Part shown: positions 1 to 7,793 of the stretch, piece after piece
Layout of the letters: each line of letters opens with the position of its first letter
Position numbering within the stretch: the stretch's first letter is position 1
Origin: Afifella pfennigii DSM 17143
GTDB lineage: Bacteria > Pseudomonadota > Alphaproteobacteria > Rhizobiales > Afifellaceae
Assembly (NCBI RefSeq): GCF_000688515.1
Contig: NZ_JHZK01000014.1
Coordinates: forward strand, 1-64,000
DNA: 64,000 nucleotides
Reading direction: 5' to 3'
Made by a program: the position numbers and the translations under genes
The notes under the pieces: generated by a model
Databases searched by the model: none
The model's input: only the letters and a program-made list of their open reading frames with translations
What the model was told of the DNA's origin: nothing

Positions 1-203
1 GCCTCGTGCGCATCGAGCTTGGAGCGTGACGGCTGGCCCTGCTTGCGAGCCTCCGTCTCGCCGGTCTCGCGATAGCGGCGATACCAGGCCCCGGCCGTCG
101 AGATCCCGATGCAAAAGCGCCGCGCCGCCTCGCGCGTCGAAACTCCATCCTCAATCGCCGCGATCACACGGCCGCGAAGGTCGCCGCTCAGGCTCCTCGA
201 CAT
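1..203 (-). CDS. IS630-type transposase, N-terminal part (runs off the window)
   Basis: The minus strand from the ATG at 203 is open to the window edge, giving the first 67 codons of a protein. It begins MSRSLSGDLRGRVIAAIEDG and continues through EAARRFCIGISTAGAWYRR. This is the N-terminal helix-turn-helix found in IS630/Tc1-mariner-type transposases, which binds the element's terminal repeats. The DDE catalytic domain would lie left of the window, so activity cannot be judged. An AGGAGGTG ribosome binding site lies just upstream of the ATG, so the chosen start is good. The neighbouring gene (373, plus strand) is not part of the element. Confidence 0.85.
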   Translation of the reverse strand, partial: MSRSLSGDLRGRVIAAIEDGVSTREAARRFCIGISTAGAWYRRYRETGETEARKQGQPSRSKLDAHE

Positions 204-297
204 CTTCACCTCCTGGCAAATCACCAGCAGCATCGAATCAGACAAGCCAGACCGCGTGAAGCCTCAAACCGACTCTAAGTTCATCGAAGATGCTCTA
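1..297 (-). mobile_element. Right-hand end of an IS630-type insertion sequence
   Basis: The transposase start and about 94 bases beyond it lie here. IS630-type elements insert at TA and keep the TA at each edge. The TA at 296-297, inside TGCTCTAGCC, is the best candidate edge, because sequence to its right no longer resembles an element end and leads into the ribosome binding site of the next gene. The other terminal repeat is outside the window, so the exact boundary is inferred. Confidence 0.5.
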
Positions 298-372
298 GCC
301 TCTTAAGGCCAACGCGCCGGCTCGCCCAATAAAGGCAAGCTCGCCCGCGAGCCGACAACAGGAGAGGATGCC

Positions 373-1248
373 ATGTCACGCGACGTCACGGTTGCGACCT
401 GCCAGTATCTGGTGCGCCCGATCAACGACGTGGAGGAGTTCCGTCAGCGCGTGCGCGCCCTCCTCGAGGAGGCCGCCGGCGCCGACCTCGTCCTCTTTCC
501 GGAACTGTTCACCATCGAGCTCTTCACCCTCCTCAGCGACTGGCGGGAACGGCCCATCTCCGAGCTCATCGAGATCGACCGCTTCACCAACGACTATCTG
601 AGCTTGTTCAAGGAGGAGGCGCGGCAAAGGGGCCAGCACATCGTCGGCGGCTCGCATCTGATGTCCGTCGGCAACCGCTTTGAGAATATCGGCTTCATCT
701 TCTGCCCCGACGGCACCGTTCATCAGCATGCCAAGACGCATATCTTCCCGGCCGAGGCGGATTGGTCGACGGCCGAGGGCGATGCGATGCAGGCTTTCCA
801 ACTGCCTTTCGCCAAGGTCGGCTTCAACATCTGTTACGAGGCGGAGATCCCGGAGGCGGCGGCCTCGCTCACCGAGCAGGGCGCGGAGATCATCCTCTCA
901 CCCTCGGCGACCTTCACCGAACAGGGCTTCTGGCGGGTTCGCCACTGCGCCCAGGCCCGCGCCATCGAGAACCAGGTCTATGTCGCGCATTGCTGCCTCG
1001 GCGGCCAGCCGGGCGGTCCGCTGCCGAACGGCTGGGCACGCAGCTCCGTGCTCAGCCCCTGCGACCTCATCTGGGACAACCCCGCCGGCATCGTCGCGGA
1101 AGCGGCGACCAACGAGGAGGGCGTTGCCATCGGCACCGTCGATCTCGACAAGCTCTACGACAACCGCGAGAGCGGCGCGGCGACGACCTACAAGGACCGG
1201 CGCCGGCGGGCCGACCTCTATCGCAAGTGGCCCTCCCACATCAGCTGA
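373..1248 (+). CDS. Carbon-nitrogen hydrolase (nitrilase superfamily amidase)
   Basis: A 291-residue cytosolic amide hydrolase. The nitrilase-fold triad is visible: Glu44 in LFPELF, Lys121 in HAKTHIFPAE and Cys154 in FNICYEAEIPE. Length is normal for the family, which hydrolyses amides, carbamoyl compounds or nitriles through a cysteine acyl-enzyme. The start is supported by a GGAGAGG site at 361-367. The next gene in the same direction is a polysaccharide-deacetylase-fold hydrolase 109 bases on. A LuxR/amide-binding regulator and an asparaginase follow. That context suggests an amidase or half-amidase acting on a small amide. Members such as N-carbamoylputrescine amidase, omega-amidase or formamidase cannot be separated by eye. 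Confidence 0.88.
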   Translation: MSRDVTVATCQYLVRPINDVEEFRQRVRALLEEAAGADLVLFPELFTIELFTLLSDWRERPISELIEIDRFTNDYLSLFKEEARQRGQHIVGGSHLMSVGNRFENIGFIFCPDGTVHQHAKTHIFPAEADWSTAEGDAMQAFQLPFAKVGFNICYEAEIPEAAASLTEQGAEIILSPSATFTEQGFWRVRHCAQARAIENQVYVAHCCLGGQPGGPLPNGWARSSVLSPCDLIWDNPAGIVAEAATNEEGVAIGTVDLDKLYDNRESGAATTYKDRRRRADLYRKWPSHIS

Positions 1249-1357
1249 CCGGCCGCGCCGCCACAGGCACCACGCAGGACAAGCAAGCATTCGCAGGGCC
1301 CGACGCGCGTCGCGGCCGCGCCCAGCCGTGCCCCCTCAACCTCAAAAGGAGAGCTTC

Positions 1358-2128
1358 ATGGGAACGCTCAAACTTCCCGCCGGCAAGAAGATCGCCGTCA
1401 ATCTCGGCGTCGATTTCGACGCTCAGTCGCTGTGGCTCGGCGGCTTCAACCGTCCCAGCCCCTCCTACATGTCGCGCGGCGAGTTCGGCGCCGCAGTCGG
1501 CATGCCGAGGATCCTCGACCTTTTCAAGGCGCACGGGATCACCTCGACCTTCTTCACCCCCGCCCACACCGTCGACACCTTCCCCGAAATCTGCAGGCGG
1601 TTCATGGAGGAAGGCCACGAGCTCGGCCATCACGGCTATTACCACGAGAACCCGACGCTGATCGGGCGCGAGACGGAAAAGCGCCTCCTCGATCTCGCCT
1701 TCAAGACCTACAAGGACCAGCTCGGCGCGCGCCCGGTCGGCTATCGCTCGCCCTATTGGGATTACAGCGACAACACGCTCGATCTCGTGGAGGAGAGCGG
1801 CTTTCTCTACGACAGCAGCCTGATGGCGCGCGATCTCGTCCCCTACCGGCCGCAGCGCTGGCAGGTGCGCTGGGAGAAGGGCAACGTCGCCGGGCCGGCC
1901 AGCAAGGTGCTGGAGATTCCCGTCAGCTGGTATCTCGATGACTTCCCGGCGCTCGCCTATACCGGCGCGCAAGAAGGCATGTCGGACACAGACGCGGTGC
2001 TGCGCCGGTGGAAGGACATCTTCGATTACGGCTACCGGCACGTGCCAAACGGCATCTACGCCATGGCGCTGCCGGATGCGCGCGGCGTGGAGGCGATGCC
2101 TTCCGACTATAACTGGCCCGGCAAATAG
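1358..2128 (+). CDS. Polysaccharide-deacetylase-family hydrolase (possible imidase), short C-terminus
   Basis: A 256-residue NodB-homology (carbohydrate esterase 4 fold) protein. Asp21 in GVDFDAQS and the His92/His96 pair in GHHGYYHENP match the metal site of the family. GYRSPYWDYS (residues 128-137) and EIPVSWYLDDFP (186-197) are also family-typical. AAGGAGAG at 1345-1352 supports the ATG. The family includes peptidoglycan deacetylases, PuuE-type allantoinases and cyclic-imide hydrolases. With an amidase before it and no signal peptide, a cytosolic imide or amide ring hydrolase is more likely than a cell-wall enzyme (inference). The last 30 residues lack the histidine/proline-rich HPQ...GR.HR block that usually closes these proteins, so the C-terminus may be degenerate. 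Confidence 0.75.
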   Translation: MGTLKLPAGKKIAVNLGVDFDAQSLWLGGFNRPSPSYMSRGEFGAAVGMPRILDLFKAHGITSTFFTPAHTVDTFPEICRRFMEEGHELGHHGYYHENPTLIGRETEKRLLDLAFKTYKDQLGARPVGYRSPYWDYSDNTLDLVEESGFLYDSSLMARDLVPYRPQRWQVRWEKGNVAGPASKVLEIPVSWYLDDFPALAYTGAQEGMSDTDAVLRRWKDIFDYGYRHVPNGIYAMALPDARGVEAMPSDYNWPGK

Positions 2129-2187
2129 GCCGCGCCACAAAGTTCCGGCGGACGGCCCTCGTCGCCCGCCGCAATCCTCGCCTTGGG

Positions 2188-2218
2188 GCGGGGCGGCGCC
2201 GGGCGCCGCCCCGCTTTT
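2188..2218 (+). terminator. Rho-independent terminator after the deacetylase-family gene
   Basis: A perfect 11-bp stem (GCGGGGCGGCG at 2188-2198 with its complement at 2204-2214) encloses a 5-base CCGGG loop and is followed at once by TTTT. It lies 60 bases past the stop at 2128. It separates the hydrolase pair from the regulator gene downstream, so the two are probably different transcription units. Confidence 0.8.
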
Positions 2219-2414
2219 GGCGCACCGTCGCCTTTCAGGCCATATCCGCGGCGCTGCCCGACCTCGCCCCAGGGCCCGGCCACTCGGCCATGGCAGAGGA
2301 GCCTTTTGCGCATTAGATCAAGAAGGATGGATCGCGGGCCCGTCGACCGAGGCCCGTCCGAATGGGGCGAGCGCTACGACGGGGCGCCTTGCGGTGGTTG
2401 GAGATCGGCAAGAA

Positions 2415-4181
2415 GTGTCGGTTGCATCCTCGTTCGACAGGGCGAAGGCCGAATGGCCGGCACGGGCCTATGTGAGCGCCGGCGGCGAGCTGGCACAGTT
2501 CGACAGCCGTTCAGGCCTTGCGCGCGTCGAAGCCGACGGCGAGATCGCGACCTACGCCAGGGCGCTGCTCTTCTCGGAGCGCCGGCAGGCCAGCTTCATC
2601 TGGATCGGCCGCGACAAGGGCTGGATGTCGGTGCGCCTTTCCCGCGAAGCGGATCCTTCACCAACGCCCCGGACGGGCGTGGAGATCGAGGATATCGCGC
2701 CGCCCTTCGCGCTGACCTTGCGCGAGCTCGACGTTCTGACGCTGCTTGCGGCCGGGCTCGGCAACGAGGCCATCGCCACCCGTCTGGCGGTGAGCCCCAG
2801 AACGATCACCAAGCATGTGGAGAACATCTTCGCCAAGACGGAGATCGCCACACGCGCCGGCGCCGCGGCGATGGCGATCGACCGGGGCTATCTGCGGCTG
2901 CCGACGCCCGGAGGCGGCATCGGCGCGCCTCTGCCGACGGGAGAGATCGAGGCCATCGCCCAGCGCCTCGACACGCCCGGAACCGAGCCCAAGCCGCGCA
3001 TCCTTTCCCGCCGGCCCGTCCTCGTCGGCATGCCGCTGGCGCTCAGCGGGCGCGGCGCGCTGGACGCCGCGCAGATGCTCAACGGCGCCAGGATGGCGGT
3101 TACGGAGATCAATGCCCGCGGCGGCATCCTCGGCCGCGAATTGCGCCTTGTCGTCAGCGACTGCGACGTCGGCGACAGAGCATCGGTGATCGACAGCTAT
3201 AGCGAGCTCATCGAGAAGGATGTCGACGCCATCACCGGCGGCTATTCCTGCGCCGAACCGGCGATCCACGATCTCGTCGCGGAGTTCGGCGCACCCTATC
3301 TGCACGCGGCCACGATGCAGAGCGCCGTCGAACCAGTGCGCCAGGAGCCGGGCCGCCTCGGCAACATCTTCCAGGTCTGCGCCAGCGACGTGACCTATGG
3401 CGCCGGTCTCGTGCGCTTCCTCGGCGAGCTCACGCAACCGGGAAGCTGGAAGCCGCGCAACAAGCGCCTGGCGATCATCCAGCCGCACTGGCCGGGCCTC
3501 AATGTCGGGCTGGAGAGGATCGATGCCGGCCTCGCGCGACGGGGATGGCAGATGGAGATCATCTCGGACCTCGCCATCTCCGACATCGACTGGCGCGCAG
3601 TCATCGCCCGGCTGCATCGGCTCGATCCGAGCCTGGTGGTGCTGGCTTCCTATTTCGCCGAGGACGGCATCGCCTTCCAACGCGCCTTTCGGCGCCAGCC
3701 GCTGCCGGCGCTCGTCTACATGCTCTACAGCCCCTCCGTGCCGGCTTTCCGCCAAGAGCTCGGCGCGGCGGCGGAGGGCGTCGTGTGGGCAACGACGACC
3801 GGGCTCTATTCGGACCGGCTGGGCCGCGATTTCGCCCGCCGCTACCAGGCGCTCCATGGCCATGCCGCCGGCCGCTCGCATGCCAGCATCGCCTATGACC
3901 GCATTCACATCCTGGCGGGGGCCTGGTCGCGCGCCGGCGGCGCGCGGCAGTTCGACAAGGTGATCGCCGATCTACGCACCAGCGTGCATCGCGGCGCTAA
4001 CGGCTCCTATTTCTTCGGCACGCCGGGCCAGGTCGGGCTCGCCTTTCCCGACGATACCGCCGACCCTTCCATCAGCCAGGCGCAGCTCGTCTTCCAAATC
4101 CAGAACGGCGAGCAGCGGATTCTCTCGCCGCAGCCCTACGCCGACAGCGTCTTCATCCCACCGAGTTGGATGCGCCTTTGA
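2415..4181 (+). CDS. LuxR-type HTH fused to an AmiC-like amide-binding sensor domain
   Basis: A 588-residue one-piece regulator. Residues 1-95 are an unrecognised small domain. Residues 98-160 are a LuxR/GerE helix-turn-helix (LTLRELDVLTLLAAGLGNEA, then AVSPRTITKHVENIFAK). Residues 202 to about 580 are a type 1 periplasmic-binding fold of the amide/branched-chain amino-acid kind (NGARMAVTEINARGGILGRE, then ITGGYSCAEPA). There is no signal peptide or membrane segment, so the binding domain should act in the cytosol as a ligand sensor, much as AmiC does for AmiR in Pseudomonas. The GTG at 2415 was chosen because GGAG lies 11 bases upstream; a GTG at 2394 is the alternative. The 3' end overlaps the convergent asparaginase gene by 46 bases. 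Likely ligand: an amide handled by the neighbouring hydrolases (inference). Confidence 0.8.
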   Translation: MSVASSFDRAKAEWPARAYVSAGGELAQFDSRSGLARVEADGEIATYARALLFSERRQASFIWIGRDKGWMSVRLSREADPSPTPRTGVEIEDIAPPFALTLRELDVLTLLAAGLGNEAIATRLAVSPRTITKHVENIFAKTEIATRAGAAAMAIDRGYLRLPTPGGGIGAPLPTGEIEAIAQRLDTPGTEPKPRILSRRPVLVGMPLALSGRGALDAAQMLNGARMAVTEINARGGILGRELRLVVSDCDVGDRASVIDSYSELIEKDVDAITGGYSCAEPAIHDLVAEFGAPYLHAATMQSAVEPVRQEPGRLGNIFQVCASDVTYGAGLVRFLGELTQPGSWKPRNKRLAIIQPHWPGLNVGLERIDAGLARRGWQMEIISDLAISDIDWRAVIARLHRLDPSLVVLASYFAEDGIAFQRAFRRQPLPALVYMLYSPSVPAFRQELGAAAEGVVWATTTGLYSDRLGRDFARRYQALHGHAAGRSHASIAYDRIHILAGAWSRAGGARQFDKVIADLRTSVHRGANGSYFFGTPGQVGLAFPDDTADPSISQAQLVFQIQNGEQRILSPQPYADSVFIPPSWMRL

Positions 4182-5182
4182 TCGGCGAGGGCTGAGGCGG
4201 AGGCGAAGCTGGCCGCGATCTCGTCCTTTCCGACGCCACTTGCCAGAAGGATTTGCAACAGAAGCCTGGCCTTGGCGGCCGAAAGACATCCGGCGGGGAT
4301 GAGTCCTTTGGCGATGAGGTCCCGTTCGGAGCCTTCGAAGCCGTAGGTACGGCGAAAGACGGGACCGTCCGCCACGCGCGTCGCCAGGATCACCGGCATT
4401 CTCGCTGCAAGCTCACCCATGCGGGGCGACCAATCCTGCGGTACGTGGCCGGCGCCCATCGCCTCCACAACGGCCCCCTTGAAGCCCGCACCCGGCAAGA
4501 TAGGAATAAGACGCCCGTCATCGCCCAGACCTGCGGCAAGTATGGCCACCGGCGGTGCCATCACGTCCCCCGGAAGCTGCAGAAACGGCGCGCGCTGCAG
4601 CGCGGCGAAAAAGACCGCATCGCCTTCGCAGACGATCCCCACCGGGCCACAGAAGCTGGAGCGAAAGGCGGAGGTAAGCGCGGTATGTCGCTTGGTGACG
4701 AAACGCGCTGCATGGATCTCGTCATTGAGTACGACGAGGGCACCGCGCCCGCGTGCCTGGTCCGAACCGGCGACGATGGCGGAAGCGAGAAGATTGGCCG
4801 GCCCGTCCGCGCCTGCCGCCTGCGGACCGCGCATTGCCCCAGTGACGACGACCGGCTCATCGCCGCCGACGATATGGTCGAGCACGAAGGCGGTTTCCTC
4901 GATCGTGTCCGTGCCCTGCACGACGACAAAGCCGTCGATGCCGTCTTTTCGCCCCTCCGCGATGAGGCGCGCCACCTGCGCAAGGTCGGTGAGGGTGAGC
5001 GAAGCACCCGGCTTTTGGAACGGCGAGGCCGGCACAACGTCAGCCACATCCGCCAATTGGGGCACGGCAGCAAGCAGGCTTTCGGCCGTCAGCGTCGGCA
5101 CGATGCCGCCAGTTTCGGAGCGGGTCATGGTGATCGTGCCGCCAAGGACGATCAGCGAAAGGCGGGGGAGCTTCTCAGACAT
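4136..5182 (-). CDS. L-asparaginase family amidohydrolase (type I/II fold)
   Basis: A 348-residue asparaginase/glutaminase-fold enzyme that would convert asparagine, or a related beta-amide, to the acid plus ammonia. The two threonine active-site motifs are present: VLGGTITM with Thr16, and VVQGTDTIEET with Thr91 and Asp92. Lys164 in FVTKRHT matches the catalytic lysine of the family. No signal peptide is visible, so it should be cytosolic. Its 3' end overlaps the regulator gene by 46 bases tail to tail. It is divergent from the binding-protein gene at 5482. The locus suggests a role in amide nitrogen release, and the true substrate may not be asparagine. Confidence 0.88.
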   Translation of the reverse strand: MSEKLPRLSLIVLGGTITMTRSETGGIVPTLTAESLLAAVPQLADVADVVPASPFQKPGASLTLTDLAQVARLIAEGRKDGIDGFVVVQGTDTIEETAFVLDHIVGGDEPVVVTGAMRGPQAAGADGPANLLASAIVAGSDQARGRGALVVLNDEIHAARFVTKRHTALTSAFRSSFCGPVGIVCEGDAVFFAALQRAPFLQLPGDVMAPPVAILAAGLGDDGRLIPILPGAGFKGAVVEAMGAGHVPQDWSPRMGELAARMPVILATRVADGPVFRRTYGFEGSERDLIAKGLIPAGCLSAAKARLLLQILLASGVGKDEIAASFASASALADQRRIQLGGMKTLSA

Positions 5183-5481
5183 GGGGGCTCAGCTGTAGCG
5201 CCTTTCGGCGCCGTCGTCCCGGCACCAATCGGACTTATGCTCTGGGAGACTGGCGACGACCGTGAACTCAGGCGCTCATGCCCCGGCGAAGCGGCTTATA
5301 CGCCGCCCGATCGGAAAGCCATCATCCGGCTCAGCGCGGCGGCTTGGCGCATCGCCGGGCGAGGCTGCGGCGCTGCTTCGCCATCAAAGCCATTGCACGC
5401 AAGCTCGCTCTCGGCGACGATCGGCCCGGCGCGGAGGAAAAACGCGCTCCCTTACAAGGGGATATGGAAAAGGGAGGAATT
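5183..5481. promoter_or_regulatory. Divergent intergenic region between asparaginase and importer genes
   Basis: About 300 bases separate the asparaginase start (minus) from the binding-protein start (plus). Promoters for both directions must lie here, and this is the likeliest site for the LuxR-type regulator to act. I see no convincing -35/-10 pair and no recognisable conserved gene in either strand. The end of the region holds the ribosome binding site AGGGAGGAA at 5471-5479. Confidence 0.4.
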
Positions 5482-6528
5482 ATGACCCAACGGACCACGC
5501 TGCTTGCGGCTCTCGGTGCGCTGCTACTTGCCGGCACGAGCCTTGCCGCCGCCCAGCAGGTGACAGTGACCTCATGGGGCGGCGCCTATCAGGACGCCCA
5601 GCGAGAGGTGTATTTTGAGCCTTTCGAGGCGGCGAGCGATATCGACCTCGTGGAGGAGAGCTGGGACGGCGGCATCGGCGTGTTGCGCGCGCAGGTGGAA
5701 GGCGGCAACGCCACCTGGGACGTCGTCCAGGTGGAATCGGAGGAGCTGCAGCTCGGCTGCGACGAGGGCCTCTACGAGGAGCTCGACTGGGACAGGATCG
5801 GCGGCAAAGACAGCTACATCGAGGCGGCGGTGCATCCCTGCGGGGTCGGCGCCATCGTCTACAATTTCGTCCTCGGCTACGACAAGGACGAGATCGCCGA
5901 GGCGCCGAACGGCTGGGCGGACTTCTTCGATCTGGAAGCCTATCCGGGCAAACGCGCCCTCAGGAACGGGCCGAAGACCAATCTGGAGATCGCCTTGATG
6001 GCCGACGGCGTGGCACCGCAGGAAGTCTATGCCATGCTGGAGACGGAGGAAGGCATCGAGCGCGCCTTCGCCAAGCTCGACGCCATCAAATCCGACCTCA
6101 TCTTCTGGGAGGCCGGGGCGCAGCCGCCGCAGCTTCTGGCTTCCGGCGAGGTGGCGATGACCTCCGTCTATAACGGGCGCATCGACGCGGCGAACAAGAA
6201 CGACGGACGCAATTTCGGCATCGTCTGGAACGAGAGCCTGTTCACGCTGGATTCCTGGGTGATCCTCGCGGGCTCGGAGAATCTCGATGCCGCGTACGAC
6301 TTTCTCGATTTCGTCGGAAAGGCGGAAAACCAGGCCAAGCTTCCGGTCGCCATCGCCTATGGCGTCAGTAGCAAAAAGGCCAACTCGATGATCCCCGCCG
6401 AGCGGGTCGCCGAACTACCGACCGCGGACGAGAACATGAAGAACGCGCTGCAGATCTCCGATACTTTCTGGATTGAGAATATCGACAAGCTGACCGAGCG
6501 CTGGGGACGCTGGGCCGCAACCAACTAG
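5482..6528 (+). CDS. PotD/PotF-type ABC transporter substrate-binding protein
   Basis: A 348-residue periplasmic solute receptor for a polyamine/opine/iron-type importer. Residues 1-24 are a Sec signal peptide (TTLLAALGALLLAG, then LAAAQQ). The mature protein starts VTVTSWGGAYQDAQREVYFE, the usual opening of the spermidine/putrescine receptor family. ALRNGPKTNLEIALMADG and SVYNGRIDAANK are also family-typical. The ATG at 5482 is preceded by AGGGAGGAA. Two permease genes follow in the same direction, 8 bases away and then overlapping. Family members bind spermidine, putrescine, opines or amino-acid derivatives, so the true substrate is open. The amidase neighbours favour an amide or polyamine. 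Confidence 0.88.
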   Translation: MTQRTTLLAALGALLLAGTSLAAAQQVTVTSWGGAYQDAQREVYFEPFEAASDIDLVEESWDGGIGVLRAQVEGGNATWDVVQVESEELQLGCDEGLYEELDWDRIGGKDSYIEAAVHPCGVGAIVYNFVLGYDKDEIAEAPNGWADFFDLEAYPGKRALRNGPKTNLEIALMADGVAPQEVYAMLETEEGIERAFAKLDAIKSDLIFWEAGAQPPQLLASGEVAMTSVYNGRIDAANKNDGRNFGIVWNESLFTLDSWVILAGSENLDAAYDFLDFVGKAENQAKLPVAIAYGVSSKKANSMIPAERVAELPTADENMKNALQISDTFWIENIDKLTERWGRWAATN

Positions 6529-6536
6529 CTCTCTCC

Positions 6537-7793
6537 ATGCCAGCGACTTTGATGTCGGGACCGCGCCAGGCGCGGTCCCTGAAGCGAAGCCTTGCGCGCG
6601 CCGAGCGCCGCAGGAAGCTGCGCGCCTTTCTGCTCGTCGTGCCGCTCCTGGTCTTCGTCGCGGTGTTCTTCGCCGCGCCGATCGCCGGCATGCTGCAACG
6701 CAGCTTCGTCGACACCGAACTCATGGAGACCTGGCCGCAGACCGCCGCGGCCATGCGCGCCTACGACTGGGCGGGCGGCGATGGCGTGCCGGACGAAACC
6801 GTCTTTGCCGCGCTCGGCTCCGAGCTCGCCAGCTCCTTTGAGGAACGCACCGTCGCCGCGGTGGCGCGGCGGCTCAACTACGACCTTTCCGGCGGGCGCA
6901 GCCTCGTCATGTCGACGGCGCGCCAACTCGCCCGGCTGGAGGCGACGCCCGCTTCCTGGCGCGAGGCGATGCTGGCCATCGACGCCGAATGGGGCGAGGC
7001 GGAGACCTGGGCGGCGATGCGGCGCGCCGCCGGGCCCGTCACCGATTTCTTCCTCCTGCAGACGCTCGACCGGCAACGGAACCTGGCCGGCGACATCGTG
7101 GCGATCCCGGCTGAGCGGGCAATCTACCTTACCATCTACACGCGCACCTTCGCCATCGCGCTCTCGGTGACGCTCTTATGCCTGGCCATCGGCTTTCCCA
7201 TCGCCTACCTCTTGGCCAGCCTGCCGGAGGACCGCGCCAACCTCCTGATGATCCTGGTGCTTCTGCCTTTCTGGACGCCGCTCCTGGTGCGCACCGCCGC
7301 ATGGGTGGTGGTGTTGCAGGAGAACGGCCTCGTCAACCAGCTCCTGCAGCTTCTCTACCTCACCGACGGGCCCATACGCCTCGTCTACAACCGCACTGGC
7401 GTCGTCATCGCCATGACGCATGTGCTGCTGCCCTTCATGATCCTGCCGCTCTACGCGGTGATGCGCACGGTGCCGCCGGACTATATGCGCGCCGCGCGCT
7501 CGCTCGGCGCGCCGCCCTTCACCGCCTTCCGGCGGGTCTATATCCCACAGGTGATGCCCGGCATCGGAGCCGGCTCCATCCTCGTCTTCATCATCGCGCT
7601 CGGCTATTACATCACCCCGGCGCTCGTCGGCGGCGCCGCCGACCAGATGGTCTCCTACTATATCGCCTTCTACACCACCGACACGGTGAACTGGGGGCTG
7701 GCCGCCGCGCTTGGCGCGGGGCTCCTGGCGGCGACCCTCATTCTCTACAGCATCTATACCCGCCTCGTCGGCGGGATTAGGAGCGTGATGTGA
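6537..7793 (+). CDS. PotB-type ABC importer permease
   Basis: A 418-residue inner-membrane permease. The first membrane helix is at about residues 29-50. A long periplasmic segment follows to about residue 190, which makes it longer than PotB of E. coli. The remaining helices carry the importer coupling loop (PPDYMRAARSLGAPPFTAFR), which docks to an ATPase. It starts 8 bases after the binding-protein gene and ends overlapping the second permease. The start at 6537 lacks an obvious ribosome binding site, and an ATG 15 bases on is possible. No ATPase gene accompanies it in this window. Confidence 0.87.
   Translation: MPATLMSGPRQARSLKRSLARAERRRKLRAFLLVVPLLVFVAVFFAAPIAGMLQRSFVDTELMETWPQTAAAMRAYDWAGGDGVPDETVFAALGSELASSFEERTVAAVARRLNYDLSGGRSLVMSTARQLARLEATPASWREAMLAIDAEWGEAETWAAMRRAAGPVTDFFLLQTLDRQRNLAGDIVAIPAERAIYLTIYTRTFAIALSVTLLCLAIGFPIAYLLASLPEDRANLLMILVLLPFWTPLLVRTAAWVVVLQENGLVNQLLQLLYLTDGPIRLVYNRTGVVIAMTHVLLPFMILPLYAVMRTVPPDYMRAARSLGAPPFTAFRRVYIPQVMPGIGAGSILVFIIALGYYITPALVGGAADQMVSYYIAFYTTDTVNWGLAAALGAGLLAATLILYSIYTRLVGGIRSVM

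Noticed and set aside
2129-2414. Open reading in frame with the LuxR/amide-binding gene upstream of 2415
   Set aside because: It runs through a strong terminator hairpin and has no family-like sequence. The coding signal begins near the GTG with a ribosome binding site.
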